A DNA stretch of 40,461 bases from Woeseia sp037968755. GTDB taxonomy: Bacteria > Pseudomonadota > Gammaproteobacteria > Steroidobacterales > Woeseiaceae. Positions 17,109-24,557 of this stretch are shown piece by piece. The DNA lies in the NCBI GenBank assembly GCA_037968755.1, contig JBBKWB010000092.1, positions 1-40,461 on the forward strand, given 5' to 3'. The notes under the pieces were generated by a model, which worked only from the letters and a program-made list of their open reading frames with translations, did not search any database and had not been told where the DNA came from. How positions within the stretch are numbered: the stretch's first letter is position 1; every line of letters begins with the position of its first letter. A program made the translations under genes and the position numbers.

Positions 17109-17497
17109 TAGTCACCTCCTTTAATCGCGTATCGCAAACCGGAGATCGAACCGTTTAAGAACGTAAGGCTCGCGCGGTACTGCACCGCGTTCTCGGCAAA
17201 TGCCGCCTGCTCCACGTCCGTCTCAACGGTATTGCCGTCGAGCGTTGGCTGCATCGGGATGCGAAATTTGAGTTCGGCGCCGGTGCTCATGAAATTGGCT
17301 GGCTGGCTATGCAAGGCGCTGGTCGTCTTCATTGGTAATGCACCGCCCTGGACACTTTTCAGTGCCGAGGCGAAGTCCAGATCGCGGGCCTTGTAGTTCG
17401 GCGTATCCGCGTTCGCAATATTCGACGACAGCACTTCGTTACGCTCGGCGCGCATCTTTAGTGCTTGTTCGTGAACGGCAAATGCCGGAATTTTCAT
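17108..17497 (-). CDS. flgB: Proximal rod protein FlgB
   Basis: A 129-aa rod protein with ERNEVLSSNIANADTPNYKA (rod signature) near residues 17-36. I start it at the ATG at 17497 (MKIPAFAVHEQALKMR), 43 bases downstream of a consensus sigma-54 promoter. A longer frame beginning at 17662 would run through that promoter and adds 55 residues unlike any FlgB. It is the first gene of the flgBCDEFGHIJKL operon. Confidence 0.95.
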   Translation of the reverse strand: MKIPAFAVHEQALKMRAERNEVLSSNIANADTPNYKARDLDFASALKSVQGGALPMKTTSALHSQPANFMSTGAELKFRIPMQPTLDGNTVETDVEQAAFAENAVQYRASLTFLNGSISGLRYAIKGGD

Positions 17498-17540
17498 GTG
17501 CTTGTTCCCATCGGTTGCAAAACGTGGCTGAACATAGCTA

Positions 17541-17556
17541 TGCAACTGCCGTGCCA
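17541..17556 (-). promoter_or_regulatory. Sigma-54 promoter of the flgB operon
   Basis: On the minus strand it reads TGGCACGGCAGTTGCA, matching the RpoN consensus TGGCACG-N4-TTGCW at every key base, with GG and GC exactly 10 bases apart. It lies 43 bases from the flgB ATG. FleQ, encoded in the same cluster, is the likely activator. Confidence 0.92.
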
Positions 17557-17703
17557 AAACCAGGGAACGGCACAACCACGGACTCCCGACTAAAGTTTTT
17601 CGGAAATCGGTCGATGCCGGAGCGGTCGCCAATACGGCAAGGTCTTGCCGCATCAGCGGCAATGCCTGGTTGTATTCACGCCGGTAACCGACCGTTTTAC
17701 AGC

Positions 17704-17719
17704 TGGCATGCCTCTTGCA
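17704..17719 (+). promoter_or_regulatory. Sigma-54 promoter of flgA
   Basis: On the plus strand it reads TGGCATGCCTCTTGCA: GG at -24 and GC at -12 are separated by exactly 10 bases, and only one non-invariant -24 base differs from consensus. It points toward flgA, with about 88 bases before the GTG start. Together with 17541-17556 it forms a divergent RpoN pair with 147 bases between them, so one FleQ-bound region could serve both. Confidence 0.85.
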
Positions 17720-17806
17720 TTGGCTTATAGAGAAGAATTAGCCCGTGTTCTGCACGGTCAGCCGAGCAGCAAGATAATCGCGCAACGGCGCGAAGGAACG
17801 ACCGAA

Positions 17807-18580
17807 GTGAACCGAAATCAGCCAGGACAATTCGTCGACTTATTGACGCGCGCCCCCGCCGAGCGTCGTTGTGTCGACGTTGCGAGTCGGATTTCTGGCG
17901 CGGCGTTACTCTTATTCTTATGCCTGGTCGCGGCGGCATTACCCGTACAAGCATCGGATTCGCAGCCGCTCGAGGATATCGAGCGCGCTGCCGAGGCGTT
18001 CATCGCAAAAAAGGCGGCAGCGGGAACCGCCAGCGCGAACCGACTCGACCGGCGCCTGCGACTTGCTCGCTGTGATCAGGAGCTGCAAGCGTTTTTGCGA
18101 TCCGGCGCGCGGATTCAGCAACGCACTATAGTAGGAGTACGTTGCGCGGGCTCACAGCCGTGGAAAGTCTACGTTCCGGTGAATCTCGTCGTTACTCAGT
18201 CTGTCGTGGTTTTGCAGCGCAACCTGCCACGCGGCCATCAGCTCAGTAGTGACGACCTTGTTATTGAACGCCGGGATGTGTCGCGGCTGCCTGGCGGCTA
18301 CCTGGCCACGCCAGCCGAGGCCTTGGGCAAACGTCTGAAACAATCGCTGCGGGCCGGCGCGATTATCGCGCCGGTGTCACTGCAGACAGATCTCCTGATC
18401 CGGCGCGGCCAAAGCGTCACCTTGAGCGCTGCCGGGACGGGCATCAGTATCCGCATGCTCGGCAAGGCGCTGATGGACGGCGGCCTGAACCAGCGGATAA
18501 GGGTTGAAAACATAAGCTCTGGCCGGGTGGTCGAGGGCTTGGTGCGCTCCGCGGAGCGCGTCGAAATTCTGGTTCAGTGA
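17807..18580 (+). CDS. flgA: Flagellar P-ring assembly chaperone FlgA
   Basis: A periplasmic chaperone for FlgI. I start it at the GTG at 17807 because AAGGA lies nine bases upstream (17793-17797); an upstream in-frame ATG at 17645 would overlap the sigma-54 promoter. The 257-aa product has a long basic N-region, a hydrophobic signal segment (AALLLFLCLVAAALP) and then the FlgA body with a SAF-like fold (VYVPVNLVVTQSVVVLQRNL, LPRGHQLSSDDLVIERRDV and a C-terminal NISSGRVVEGLV). It is divergent from flgB and followed by flgM, the usual flgAMN order. Confidence 0.93.
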   Translation: MNRNQPGQFVDLLTRAPAERRCVDVASRISGAALLLFLCLVAAALPVQASDSQPLEDIERAAEAFIAKKAAAGTASANRLDRRLRLARCDQELQAFLRSGARIQQRTIVGVRCAGSQPWKVYVPVNLVVTQSVVVLQRNLPRGHQLSSDDLVIERRDVSRLPGGYLATPAEALGKRLKQSLRAGAIIAPVSLQTDLLIRRGQSVTLSAAGTGISIRMLGKALMDGGLNQRIRVENISSGRVVEGLVRSAERVEILVQ

Positions 18581-18644
18581 CGTGCTCCGGAGAAACGGGC
18601 TGTGCCCGGGAAAAAATATATTCATTACTAATGACTGCAATCGC

Positions 18645-18671
18645 TAAAGTTCGGCCGGGTCTGGCCGATAA
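18645..18671 (+). promoter_or_regulatory. Sigma-28 (FliA) promoter of flgMN
   Basis: -35 TAAAGTTC, an 11-base spacer and -10 GCCGATAA: 15 of 16 positions match the FliA consensus. It lies 38 bases upstream of the flgM ATG. FliA would therefore drive its own anti-sigma factor in a negative loop, as in enterics. Confidence 0.95.
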
Positions 18672-18708
18672 AGGGCTTGAGCAGCAATGATTGTTGAGGG
18701 TTGAGATT

Positions 18709-19038
18709 ATGTCTAACACGATAAAACCGGTGGATCAGAGCATGCTGACCAAGATTACGGACAAGGTAGAAAGCGCGCGCGACGCCCAGTCGACCAGCGA
18801 CAAGCAACGCGTTGACACCGCGCGGACGCCAGAGCGCGCTGCCGCGAGCGATACGGTGGAACTTACCAGTGGCGCCAAGCTACTGGAAAGGCTGGAGAAA
18901 ACGCTGGCCTCACTCCCTGATATAGACGCCTCCCGGGTCGAGGCCGTGAAAACGGCGATTGCCAGCGGCGACTATGAGATCGATGCGGTGAAAATAGCCG
19001 ATGCCTTGCTGCGCACGGATCGGGAATTCGAGGGCTAG
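18709..19038 (+). CDS. flgM: Anti-sigma-28 factor FlgM
   Basis: A 109-aa FlgM. The N-terminal half is disordered and charged. The C-terminal half holds the sigma-28-binding helices: a DTVELTSGAKLLERLEKTLA segment, the VDASRVEAVKTAIASGDYEI-like motif, and IDAVKIADALLRTD. FlgM holds FliA inactive until it is exported through the completed hook. I use the ATG at 18709, eight bases after GAGGG; a TTG at 18691 is in frame but lacks support. Confidence 0.94.
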   Translation: MSNTIKPVDQSMLTKITDKVESARDAQSTSDKQRVDTARTPERAAASDTVELTSGAKLLERLEKTLASLPDIDASRVEAVKTAIASGDYEIDAVKIADALLRTDREFEG

Positions 19039-19040
19039 GC

Positions 19041-19511
19041 GTGGGTTCGCAACTGACACTGCCGCCAGCAGCTGACTTGCCGGCCCTTATTGACCTTGGC
19101 ATCAAGGCGGCCGCGCAATTCGAAGCCCTGCTTGCCGAAGAGCGCGAAATTCTCGAGACCCGCGACAGCGCGGCATTGGCTGAGCTCGCGACGCGCAAAC
19201 AGCTGGCCCTCAGCGAGCTTGAAAGCCTGGAAGCGCGTCGCTGTGCCCTGTTGCGCAGTGCTGCAGTTGCCAATGATGCCGACGGCATGCAAACGCAACT
19301 GCAACGGGCCGAGGATCGTGAACGCTGGCAGCATTACCTGGACCTGGCTGGCCGCTGCCAGCAGGCCAATATGACCAACGGCGCGATCATTCGCTTGCGG
19401 CATCAACAGATTTCAGACGCGCTGGCCATTTTGTCCGGCGCACGCAGCGAAACTTACGGACCTGCAGGCAACAGTCGAACCGCGACATCACGGTCGCTGG
19501 CGAAGGCCTGA
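19041..19511 (+). CDS. flgN: FlgN-like chaperone for FlgK and FlgL
   Basis: A 156-aa helical, Glu/Ala/Leu-rich protein starting at a GTG two bases after the flgM stop. The pattern of a long N-terminal coiled coil (ALLAEEREILETRDSAALAE, TRKQLALSELESLEARR) and a C-terminal segment with RQQI-like RHQQISDALAIL is that of FlgN, which binds FlgK and FlgL before export. FlgN sequences are weakly conserved; the flgAMN position supports the call. Confidence 0.8.
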   Translation: MGSQLTLPPAADLPALIDLGIKAAAQFEALLAEEREILETRDSAALAELATRKQLALSELESLEARRCALLRSAAVANDADGMQTQLQRAEDRERWQHYLDLAGRCQQANMTNGAIIRLRHQQISDALAILSGARSETYGPAGNSRTATSRSLAKA

Positions 19512-19540
19512 GGTACAGCGTAAAACGAGGGAAGTAACCC

Positions 19541-19753
19541 ATGTTGATTATCAGCCGCAAGGACGCCGAATCGATCCTGATTCGCCCGGCAGAAGACGTA
19601 AACCCGAAAATGACGCTGGCCGAGCTGTTCAGTGATGGCCCGATTGAAATAACGGTGTTTTCAGCCGGCGCAAACCGGGTCAAAATGGGTGTTCAGGCGC
19701 CCAATCAACTCAGTATCTGGCGCAAAGATGCGCCGAAAGACGTCGCCGCCTGA
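19541..19753 (+). CDS. CsrA-family RNA-binding protein with an RsmN/RsmF-like insertion
   Basis: A 70-aa protein starting MLIISRKDAESILIRP, the CsrA first strand with its RNA-contacting Arg6. The end QAPNQLSIWRKD corresponds to CsrA APKEVAVHREE, so the second key Arg is at 61. Between strands 2 and 3 there is an extra segment (EDVNPKMTLAELFSDGPIE, about 18-36) absent from classical 60-aa CsrA. It resembles the inserted helix of Pseudomonas RsmN/RsmF. Such proteins bind GGA motifs in mRNA leaders. It is 29 bases after flgN, preceded by a GAGG ribosome site, so it is probably in the flgMN transcript. It is unlikely to be the cell's only CsrA. Confidence 0.8.
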   Translation: MLIISRKDAESILIRPAEDVNPKMTLAELFSDGPIEITVFSAGANRVKMGVQAPNQLSIWRKDAPKDVAA

Positions 19754-19857
19754 TCTTCCGCCACCGCAGCGCCCTACTCTAAGTCTTTCTTTTTAAATAT
19801 CTTTCCCGACTCGCGTTGCTTCATAAGTAAAATATGCTGCGCCGCACAAAATAAATC

Positions 19858-19886
19858 TTGACAAGTCATGGGCAGCTCCCTATTGT
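19858..19886 (+). promoter_or_regulatory. Sigma-70 promoter of the phasin gene
   Basis: TTGACA, a 17-base spacer, then TATTGT. The -35 is perfect and the -10 matches five of six bases. Just downstream is TGC-rich sequence (TGTGCATTGCAACA at 19884-19897, then TGCTGC..GCACAA), and a similar TGCTGC..GCACAA lies upstream near 19834. PHA repressors of the PhaR type bind TGC-rich repeats at phasin promoters, so this could be an operator; that part is inferred. Confidence 0.75.
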
Positions 19887-19928
19887 GCATTGCAACATTT
19901 GCTGCATCGCACAAGAGGAAACGCAGTC

Positions 19929-20534
19929 ATGAATCCACAGATCGAACAATCACTGAATCGTATCGGCAACGCTGCCGAGGGCCGTATGCGCGCCATCGTC
20001 GACGGCGCTCGCCATGGCAGCAAACGCGCAGCCAACAGTATCGAAAAAGGTAAAAAGCCCCTGAAGACGCTTTCCGGCCTGGGCCTGAAGCTGTCTGCCG
20101 TCTCGCATCAGACCACCGACCGTGTTCTGAAGCAGCAGACTCAGCTCGCCGCCAATCAGCTTGACGCTGTTGCACGCCGTTTTGAGAGTGCTGCGTCGGC
20201 CAAGTGCCTGCGCGACCTGGTGAAAAAGCAGATCCAGCTGACACCTGAGCAGTTTGCCAGCCTGAGCCGCGACACCCGCGCTTCGATCGGCATCATTGCA
20301 GACGCCGGAAGCGAAGCTCGCGACGTCGTCGTCGGTACCTTCAAGGAACTGAAGAAAGTCGGCAAGAGCCGTACTGCTTCGGCCAAGAAGAAAGCCAAGA
20401 AAGCGTCAAAGAAAGTGCAGGCGAAAGCAGCCAGCACTGTAAAGAATGCCAAGAAATCCGGTAAGAAGACCGTACGCAAGGCAGCCAGAAAAACCGCAGC
20501 GAGCGCTGAGAAAGTAGCAGCTGCTGCAAGCTAG
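19929..20534 (+). CDS. Phasin with a histone-H1-like C-terminal tail
   Basis: A 201-aa protein. Residues 1-145 are an amphipathic phasin domain (QTTDRVLKQQTQLAANQLDA, KKQIQLTPEQFASLSRDT), which coats polyhydroxyalkanoate granules. Residues about 148-201 are an Ala/Lys tail (SAKKKAKKASKKVQAK, KKSGKKTVRKAARK) like the DNA-binding tail of histone H1 and of Pseudomonas PhaF. Such a protein could tie granules to the nucleoid so both daughter cells inherit them. The ATG at 19929 follows AGAGGAA. It is monocistronic: strong promoter upstream and intrinsic terminator downstream. It could instead act mainly as a nucleoid protein. Confidence 0.85.
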   Translation: MNPQIEQSLNRIGNAAEGRMRAIVDGARHGSKRAANSIEKGKKPLKTLSGLGLKLSAVSHQTTDRVLKQQTQLAANQLDAVARRFESAASAKCLRDLVKKQIQLTPEQFASLSRDTRASIGIIADAGSEARDVVVGTFKELKKVGKSRTASAKKKAKKASKKVQAKAASTVKNAKKSGKKTVRKAARKTAASAEKVAAAAS

Positions 20535-20583
20535 GCACAAAATTTGATTGCCCAGGCCAGATCTGGCCGGTGTGATCAAACCC

Positions 20584-20625
20584 AGACCGCCTGTCAACCC
20601 CCCGGCGACAGGCGGTCTTTTTTTT
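20584..20625 (+). terminator. Intrinsic terminator after the phasin gene
   Basis: A 12-bp perfect stem (AGACCGCCTGTC/GACAGGCGGTCT) with an 11-base C-rich loop, followed by a run of T to 20625. It is a textbook rho-independent terminator. Confidence 0.95.
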
Positions 20626-20758
20626 GTCTGCAGAATACCGCCGTCGCCTGACGTCCGTACTGGCAGCCGCACCCGCCGGCAGTCTCCGCAATCAGCAATT
20701 CCGTCTGGCCTCCCCGCCCTGCATCGCAGCACTGCGCGTATCGGCTGGCAAATCAAGG

Positions 20759-20786
20759 GCGACAGTTTCTTGTGTACCTGTATAAT
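20759..20786 (+). promoter_or_regulatory. Probable sigma-70 promoter of pckG
   Basis: A perfect TATAAT at 20781-20786 with GCGACA (four of six to TTGACA) 16 bases upstream. It leaves a leader of about 90 bases that contains the hairpin at 20801-20836. Confidence 0.6.
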
Positions 20787-20800
20787 CTCTTCGCATTCGC

Positions 20801-20836
20801 GGCCCAGATCGATTGTGACTGTTCGATCACTGGGCC
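20801..20836 (+). promoter_or_regulatory. Stem-loop in the pckG leader
   Basis: GGCCCAG pairs with CTGGGCC (7 bp) and, inside it, ATCGA pairs with TCGAT, giving a two-part stem with a 2-base bulge and a 10-base loop. It starts about eight bases after the likely transcription start. No T tract follows, so it is not an obvious terminator. It could be a protein-binding operator or an mRNA 5'-stabilising structure. Confidence 0.45.
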
Positions 20837-20884
20837 GTTTGCCACTCCGGTCGATGCACAGACCCCGAAAACCAGAGAGCCAGA

Positions 20885-22636
20885 ATGACGACGAAGCTAG
20901 CAGCCCTCGCAGACTGGGTAGATTCCGTTGCGAAACTCACTCAACCCGAGCATATCCACTGGTGCGATGGCAGCGACGCCGAGAATAATCGATTGACACA
21001 AGAGATGCTGGAAAGCGGAATATTCTCCGAGCTGAACCAGACAAGTTACCCAAACTGTTATCTACACCTTTCTGATCCATCCGATGTCGCCCGCGTCGAG
21101 CACCTGACGTTCGTCTGCACCAGCGAGCGCGATGATGCAGGCCCCAATAACCACTGGATGGAACCCGCCGCGGCACACGACAAGATCGATGCGTTGTTCG
21201 CCGGCGCGATGCGTGGGCGCACGTTGTACGTTATTCCTTATTGCATGGGGCCAATTGATTCGCCTTATGCGCGACTCGGCGTCGAAATAACCGACAGCCC
21301 CTACGTTGTCGTCAACATGCGCATCATGACTCGCATGGGCACGGCGGCACTCGAGCGCATTGAACGTGAAGGCAGCTTCGTTAAAGGTCTGCATTCCACT
21401 GGCGACCTGGATCCCGAACGGCGTTTCATCATGCATTTCCCGGAAGAGCTGACGATCAAGAGCATCGGCTCCGGCTATGGCGGCAACGCGTTGCTCGGCA
21501 AGAAGTGTCACGCGTTGCGCATCGCCAGTTTCCAGGCGCGCCAGGAAGGCTGGCTTGCCGAACATATGCTGATTGTCGGCATTGAGAGTCCGGAAGGCGA
21601 AACACATTACGTTGCCTGTGCGTTCCCGTCGGCCTGTGGCAAAACAAATCTCGCCATGCTGATTCCGCCGAAGTCACACCCCGGCTGGAAGATCTGGACC
21701 CTCGGCGATGACATCGCCTGGTTGCATATGGGCGACGATGGCCAGCTCCGCGCTATCAACCCGGAAGCCGGCTATTTCGGCGTCGTCCCCGGCACCAATG
21801 CCAAGACCAACAAGAATGCGTTCGACATGATCAAACGCGACACGATCTTTACGAACGTCGCGACCACAGCCAATAACGAGCCGTGGTGGGAAGACAAGAA
21901 AGAAGGCGAACCGGCCACGAACTGGCGCGGCGATGCATGGAAGCCCGGCAATGGTGCTGCCGCGCATCCGAATTCCCGCTTCACTGTCGCAGCAAAACAG
22001 AACCCGAGTTATTCGTCACTCGCTGAAGCGCCGGATGGCGTGCCCTTGTCCGCGATCGTCTTCGGCGGCCGCCGCAAGGAACTGGCACCGCTGGTGTACG
22101 AAGCGCGCGACTGGCGCCACGGCGTGCTCGTGGGCGCTGGCGTCGCGTCGGAGACTACCGCTGCTGCGACTGGCGATGTTGGCGTCGTGCGCCGGGATCC
22201 AATGGCTATGAAGCCGTTCTGCGGCTACAACTTTGCAGACTACTGGGCGCACTGGCTGTCTTTTGCCGAACGCTCGGACAAGCTGCCGCGCGTATTTCAT
22301 GTTAACTGGTTTCGCCAGGACGAGAATGGCCGCTTCCTGTGGCCCGGCTTTGGCGAGAACCTGAGAGTGCTGCGCTGGATTATTGACCGTTGTGAGCAGC
22401 GCGTTGGCGCGACCGATACGCCGATTGGCTTTTTGCCCAAAGCAGGCGATATCGATACCAATGGCCTGGATATCGACGCCGCTACGCTGCAGGCACTGTT
22501 GTCCGTCGATACGGGACAATGGCAAGACGAGATGGTTTCAGTTGGTGAATACCTGGCAAGCTACGGCAATCGATTGCCAGCAGCGTTGAAGGACGAGCAC
22601 AGCCGGGTTGCTGCGGCTTTGAAAAACGCGAGCTGA
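20885..22636 (+). CDS. pckG: Phosphoenolpyruvate carboxykinase (GTP)
   Basis: A 583-aa cytosolic enzyme converting oxaloacetate and GTP to PEP, GDP and CO2, the committed step of gluconeogenesis. The GTP-class signature P-loop FPSACGKTN at 247-255, with its reactive Cys, is present, as are the SGYGGNALLGKK segment (196-207), the WTLGDDIAWL metal region and PFCGYNFADYW. The ATP-class enzyme of enterics lacks these. Length is near the usual 590-620 aa. It has its own promoter and leader and converges with the cyclase gene. Confidence 0.97.
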   Translation: MTTKLAALADWVDSVAKLTQPEHIHWCDGSDAENNRLTQEMLESGIFSELNQTSYPNCYLHLSDPSDVARVEHLTFVCTSERDDAGPNNHWMEPAAAHDKIDALFAGAMRGRTLYVIPYCMGPIDSPYARLGVEITDSPYVVVNMRIMTRMGTAALERIEREGSFVKGLHSTGDLDPERRFIMHFPEELTIKSIGSGYGGNALLGKKCHALRIASFQARQEGWLAEHMLIVGIESPEGETHYVACAFPSACGKTNLAMLIPPKSHPGWKIWTLGDDIAWLHMGDDGQLRAINPEAGYFGVVPGTNAKTNKNAFDMIKRDTIFTNVATTANNEPWWEDKKEGEPATNWRGDAWKPGNGAAAHPNSRFTVAAKQNPSYSSLAEAPDGVPLSAIVFGGRRKELAPLVYEARDWRHGVLVGAGVASETTAAATGDVGVVRRDPMAMKPFCGYNFADYWAHWLSFAERSDKLPRVFHVNWFRQDENGRFLWPGFGENLRVLRWIIDRCEQRVGATDTPIGFLPKAGDIDTNGLDIDAATLQALLSVDTGQWQDEMVSVGEYLASYGNRLPAALKDEHSRVAAALKNAS

Positions 22637-22648
22637 CTGCGACGCTCG

Positions 22649-23548
22649 TTATTCCTCGCAGATAAAATGAATGGCAAGTGGTGTGCCGGGTTTCGCGACC
22701 CGGCCAAGCCCTATGATGCCCTCACCTGACAACTCAGTACTATCGCGGCGTACGAAGGTCTCCTCACCGTGCACATTCTGCAGGAAGGTTCCGTTGGTAC
22801 TTTGATCTACCAACATGAACTTGCCGCGACGCATTTCAATTTTGGCGTGAATGCGTGATATCAGGTTGCCTTTGATGACGAGGTCATTGTCATCGGCCCG
22901 CCCCATGTTAATGCTTTTCTTGCGCTCGTTAACGACGACGGTCGTTTCGCGAAAGTTCAGGGTCAGTTTGCTGGCTTTTTTGGACTTATCGTTCCACTCA
23001 ATGGTGGGCAACATGCTGGTCGCTTCATCGGGCTGCCAGATCAGCTCGTAAAGCGCGACTTCATCTATTCGACCGCGAACGGTCGCCACGTCAATCTGCC
23101 GGGTCTGCCCGCGCCATTCATCGCTCATGCGATCAACCGACGTCCCTGAAATTACGATTTGCCGCGATTTCGCCTGCGAGGTCATGCGATTGGCAGTGTG
23201 CACAGCCGCGCCGAATATGTCGTTATTCTCGCGAACCACGGGGCCGAAGTGACAGCCGATGCGGATCGAGACCGGGATGTCACCGTCACCGCCCATATCA
23301 TTGCCGCTGATCCGGGTTTGCATTTGGGTGGAAGCACCCATGGCCTCGTCAATGGTCGGAAAGGTCGCCATGACCTCATCACCGATCGTCTTGATCACTG
23401 TGCCATTGAATTGATGAGTAGCGTCTTTCATGACGTCGAGACAATGGGCCACGGTTTCAGACGCCTTGGTGTCACCAAACTCGTCATACAGCTGGGTGCT
23501 GCCGACTACGTCAGCGAACAAAATAGCGACTTCCAGGTCTTTTGCCAT
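22649..23548 (-). CDS. Class III nucleotide cyclase with C-terminal FHA domain
   Basis: A 299-aa soluble protein. Residues 1-170 are a class III adenylate/guanylate cyclase domain: metal-binding Asp13 in FADVVGST, Asp57 in KTIGDEVMATF, adenine-type Lys53, and Arg121 in VHTANRMTSQ. The usual transition-state Asn (VNxAAR) appears as His117. Residues about 200-290 form an FHA domain (GRADDNDLVI, LISRIHAKI, STNGTFLQN) that binds phosphothreonine. It would make cAMP, or cGMP, in response to a phosphorylated partner. It converges with pckG, 12 bases away. The His substitution leaves activity uncertain. Confidence 0.85.
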   Translation of the reverse strand: MAKDLEVAILFADVVGSTQLYDEFGDTKASETVAHCLDVMKDATHQFNGTVIKTIGDEVMATFPTIDEAMGASTQMQTRISGNDMGGDGDIPVSIRIGCHFGPVVRENNDIFGAAVHTANRMTSQAKSRQIVISGTSVDRMSDEWRGQTRQIDVATVRGRIDEVALYELIWQPDEATSMLPTIEWNDKSKKASKLTLNFRETTVVVNERKKSINMGRADDNDLVIKGNLISRIHAKIEMRRGKFMLVDQSTNGTFLQNVHGEETFVRRDSTELSGEGIIGLGRVAKPGTPLAIHFICEE

Positions 23549-23702
23549 TTAACCTCTGCCCATCATCCGAGTGGCGTGCGCCTCGCGGTTTAACGTACGC
23601 GCTGCCGCGCGCCGGCGGGCCGCACTCAATGCTGGCCCTGCGTGCACCGTACCCAGCCTCGAACCATATACGAGATTCGATTCCAAGTCTTTATAAATCC
23701 TA

Positions 23703-24536
23703 CTATTTTTCGGCAACAATATAGGCGATCCAGGCCAGGTCCGCCTCGCCTTTGGGATCGGGGGTAAATTCGCCGTTGCCATCACCGTCTTCGTCTTCAC
23801 CTTCCCAGTAAACGGTCGCTTTCTTGAAGCCCGCCTCCAGCAGGATGTCGCGAAGCTCTGGCGCTGAATACAACCGCCATTCATAGGTGAACGCATTCTT
23901 GATCTTCGAGCCATCCTTGAATTTGAAATCGATCGCGCAGCGTATCCAGTTGGTGACCGGATGAAATTTGGCTTGCCGCCAAATATAGGTAAAACCGTGT
24001 TTCTTGTGCTTGGTTTTTTCTTTTGTTTCTTCCTGCGATTCGGGCCCGCCGAACATATCCACGAAGAAAACGCCATCTTCCTTGAGGCTGGCATAGGCGC
24101 GGCGAAAGTACCGCAGCATCTGCTCGCGTTCCTGAAAAATGAAGTAGCTGAAGTTGAACGCGGCCATCAGGTCAACCGCCGGCGTTTCCACCGTCATCAC
24201 GTCAGACTCGATCAGGCTTACCCGGGCCTGGTCGGCCGCGGGCAACTTGCTAAGCCGGTTCTTGCGACCCCACTCGAGTACGCTGGGCTCAATGTCCACG
24301 CCAATGGCCTGGAATTTGGCACCTTGCTTTACCCATTGGCAGGATGCACTCGCGGTCCCGCAAAAATCCTCGCGAAACACGTGCGCAGTGCGCCCACGAA
24401 TGTCGCGAAATGTAGCTTGCAGAAACTCGATTTCATGTTCGACGTTCTGCACCGACAGTTCGTACAGTTCGTGGATATCGGCCTCGTCGGCCATCGTCGG
24501 CTTGTTCTTGGACATTACGGCATTATTCCCGCTCAT
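23703..24536 (-). CDS. Class I SAM-dependent methyltransferase
   Basis: About 277 aa, with motif I FREDFCGTASASCQW, motif post-I IGVDIEPSVLEWG, a DLMAAFNFSYFIF motif IV region and a DGVFFVDMFGG strand: a class I Rossmann methyltransferase. A highly acidic insert (EGEDEDGDGNGEF) lies near the C-terminus. The substrate is not recognisable. The start is uncertain: I take the ATG at 24536; a GTG at 24557 and an ATG at 24515 are also in frame. It has the same orientation as the cyclase gene, 154 bases away. Confidence 0.75.
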   Translation of the reverse strand: MSGNNAVMSKNKPTMADEADIHELYELSVQNVEHEIEFLQATFRDIRGRTAHVFREDFCGTASASCQWVKQGAKFQAIGVDIEPSVLEWGRKNRLSKLPAADQARVSLIESDVMTVETPAVDLMAAFNFSYFIFQEREQMLRYFRRAYASLKEDGVFFVDMFGGPESQEETKEKTKHKKHGFTYIWRQAKFHPVTNWIRCAIDFKFKDGSKIKNAFTYEWRLYSAPELRDILLEAGFKKATVYWEGEDEDGDGNGEFTPDPKGEADLAWIAYIVAEK

Positions 24537-24557
24537 GATGGTGAGGTTTCCCCGCAC

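Larger units (their letters stand above)
20535..20884 (+). other. Intergenic region: phasin terminator and pckG control region
   Basis: The 350 bases between phasin and pckG contain an intrinsic terminator (20584-20625), a TATAAT -10 box (20781-20786) and a leader hairpin (20801-20836). I see no protein or RNA gene in the remainder. Confidence 0.6.

Noticed and set aside
17498..17662. N-terminal extension of flgB to 17662
   Set aside because: It would pass through the sigma-54 promoter and the added 55 residues are unlike FlgB.
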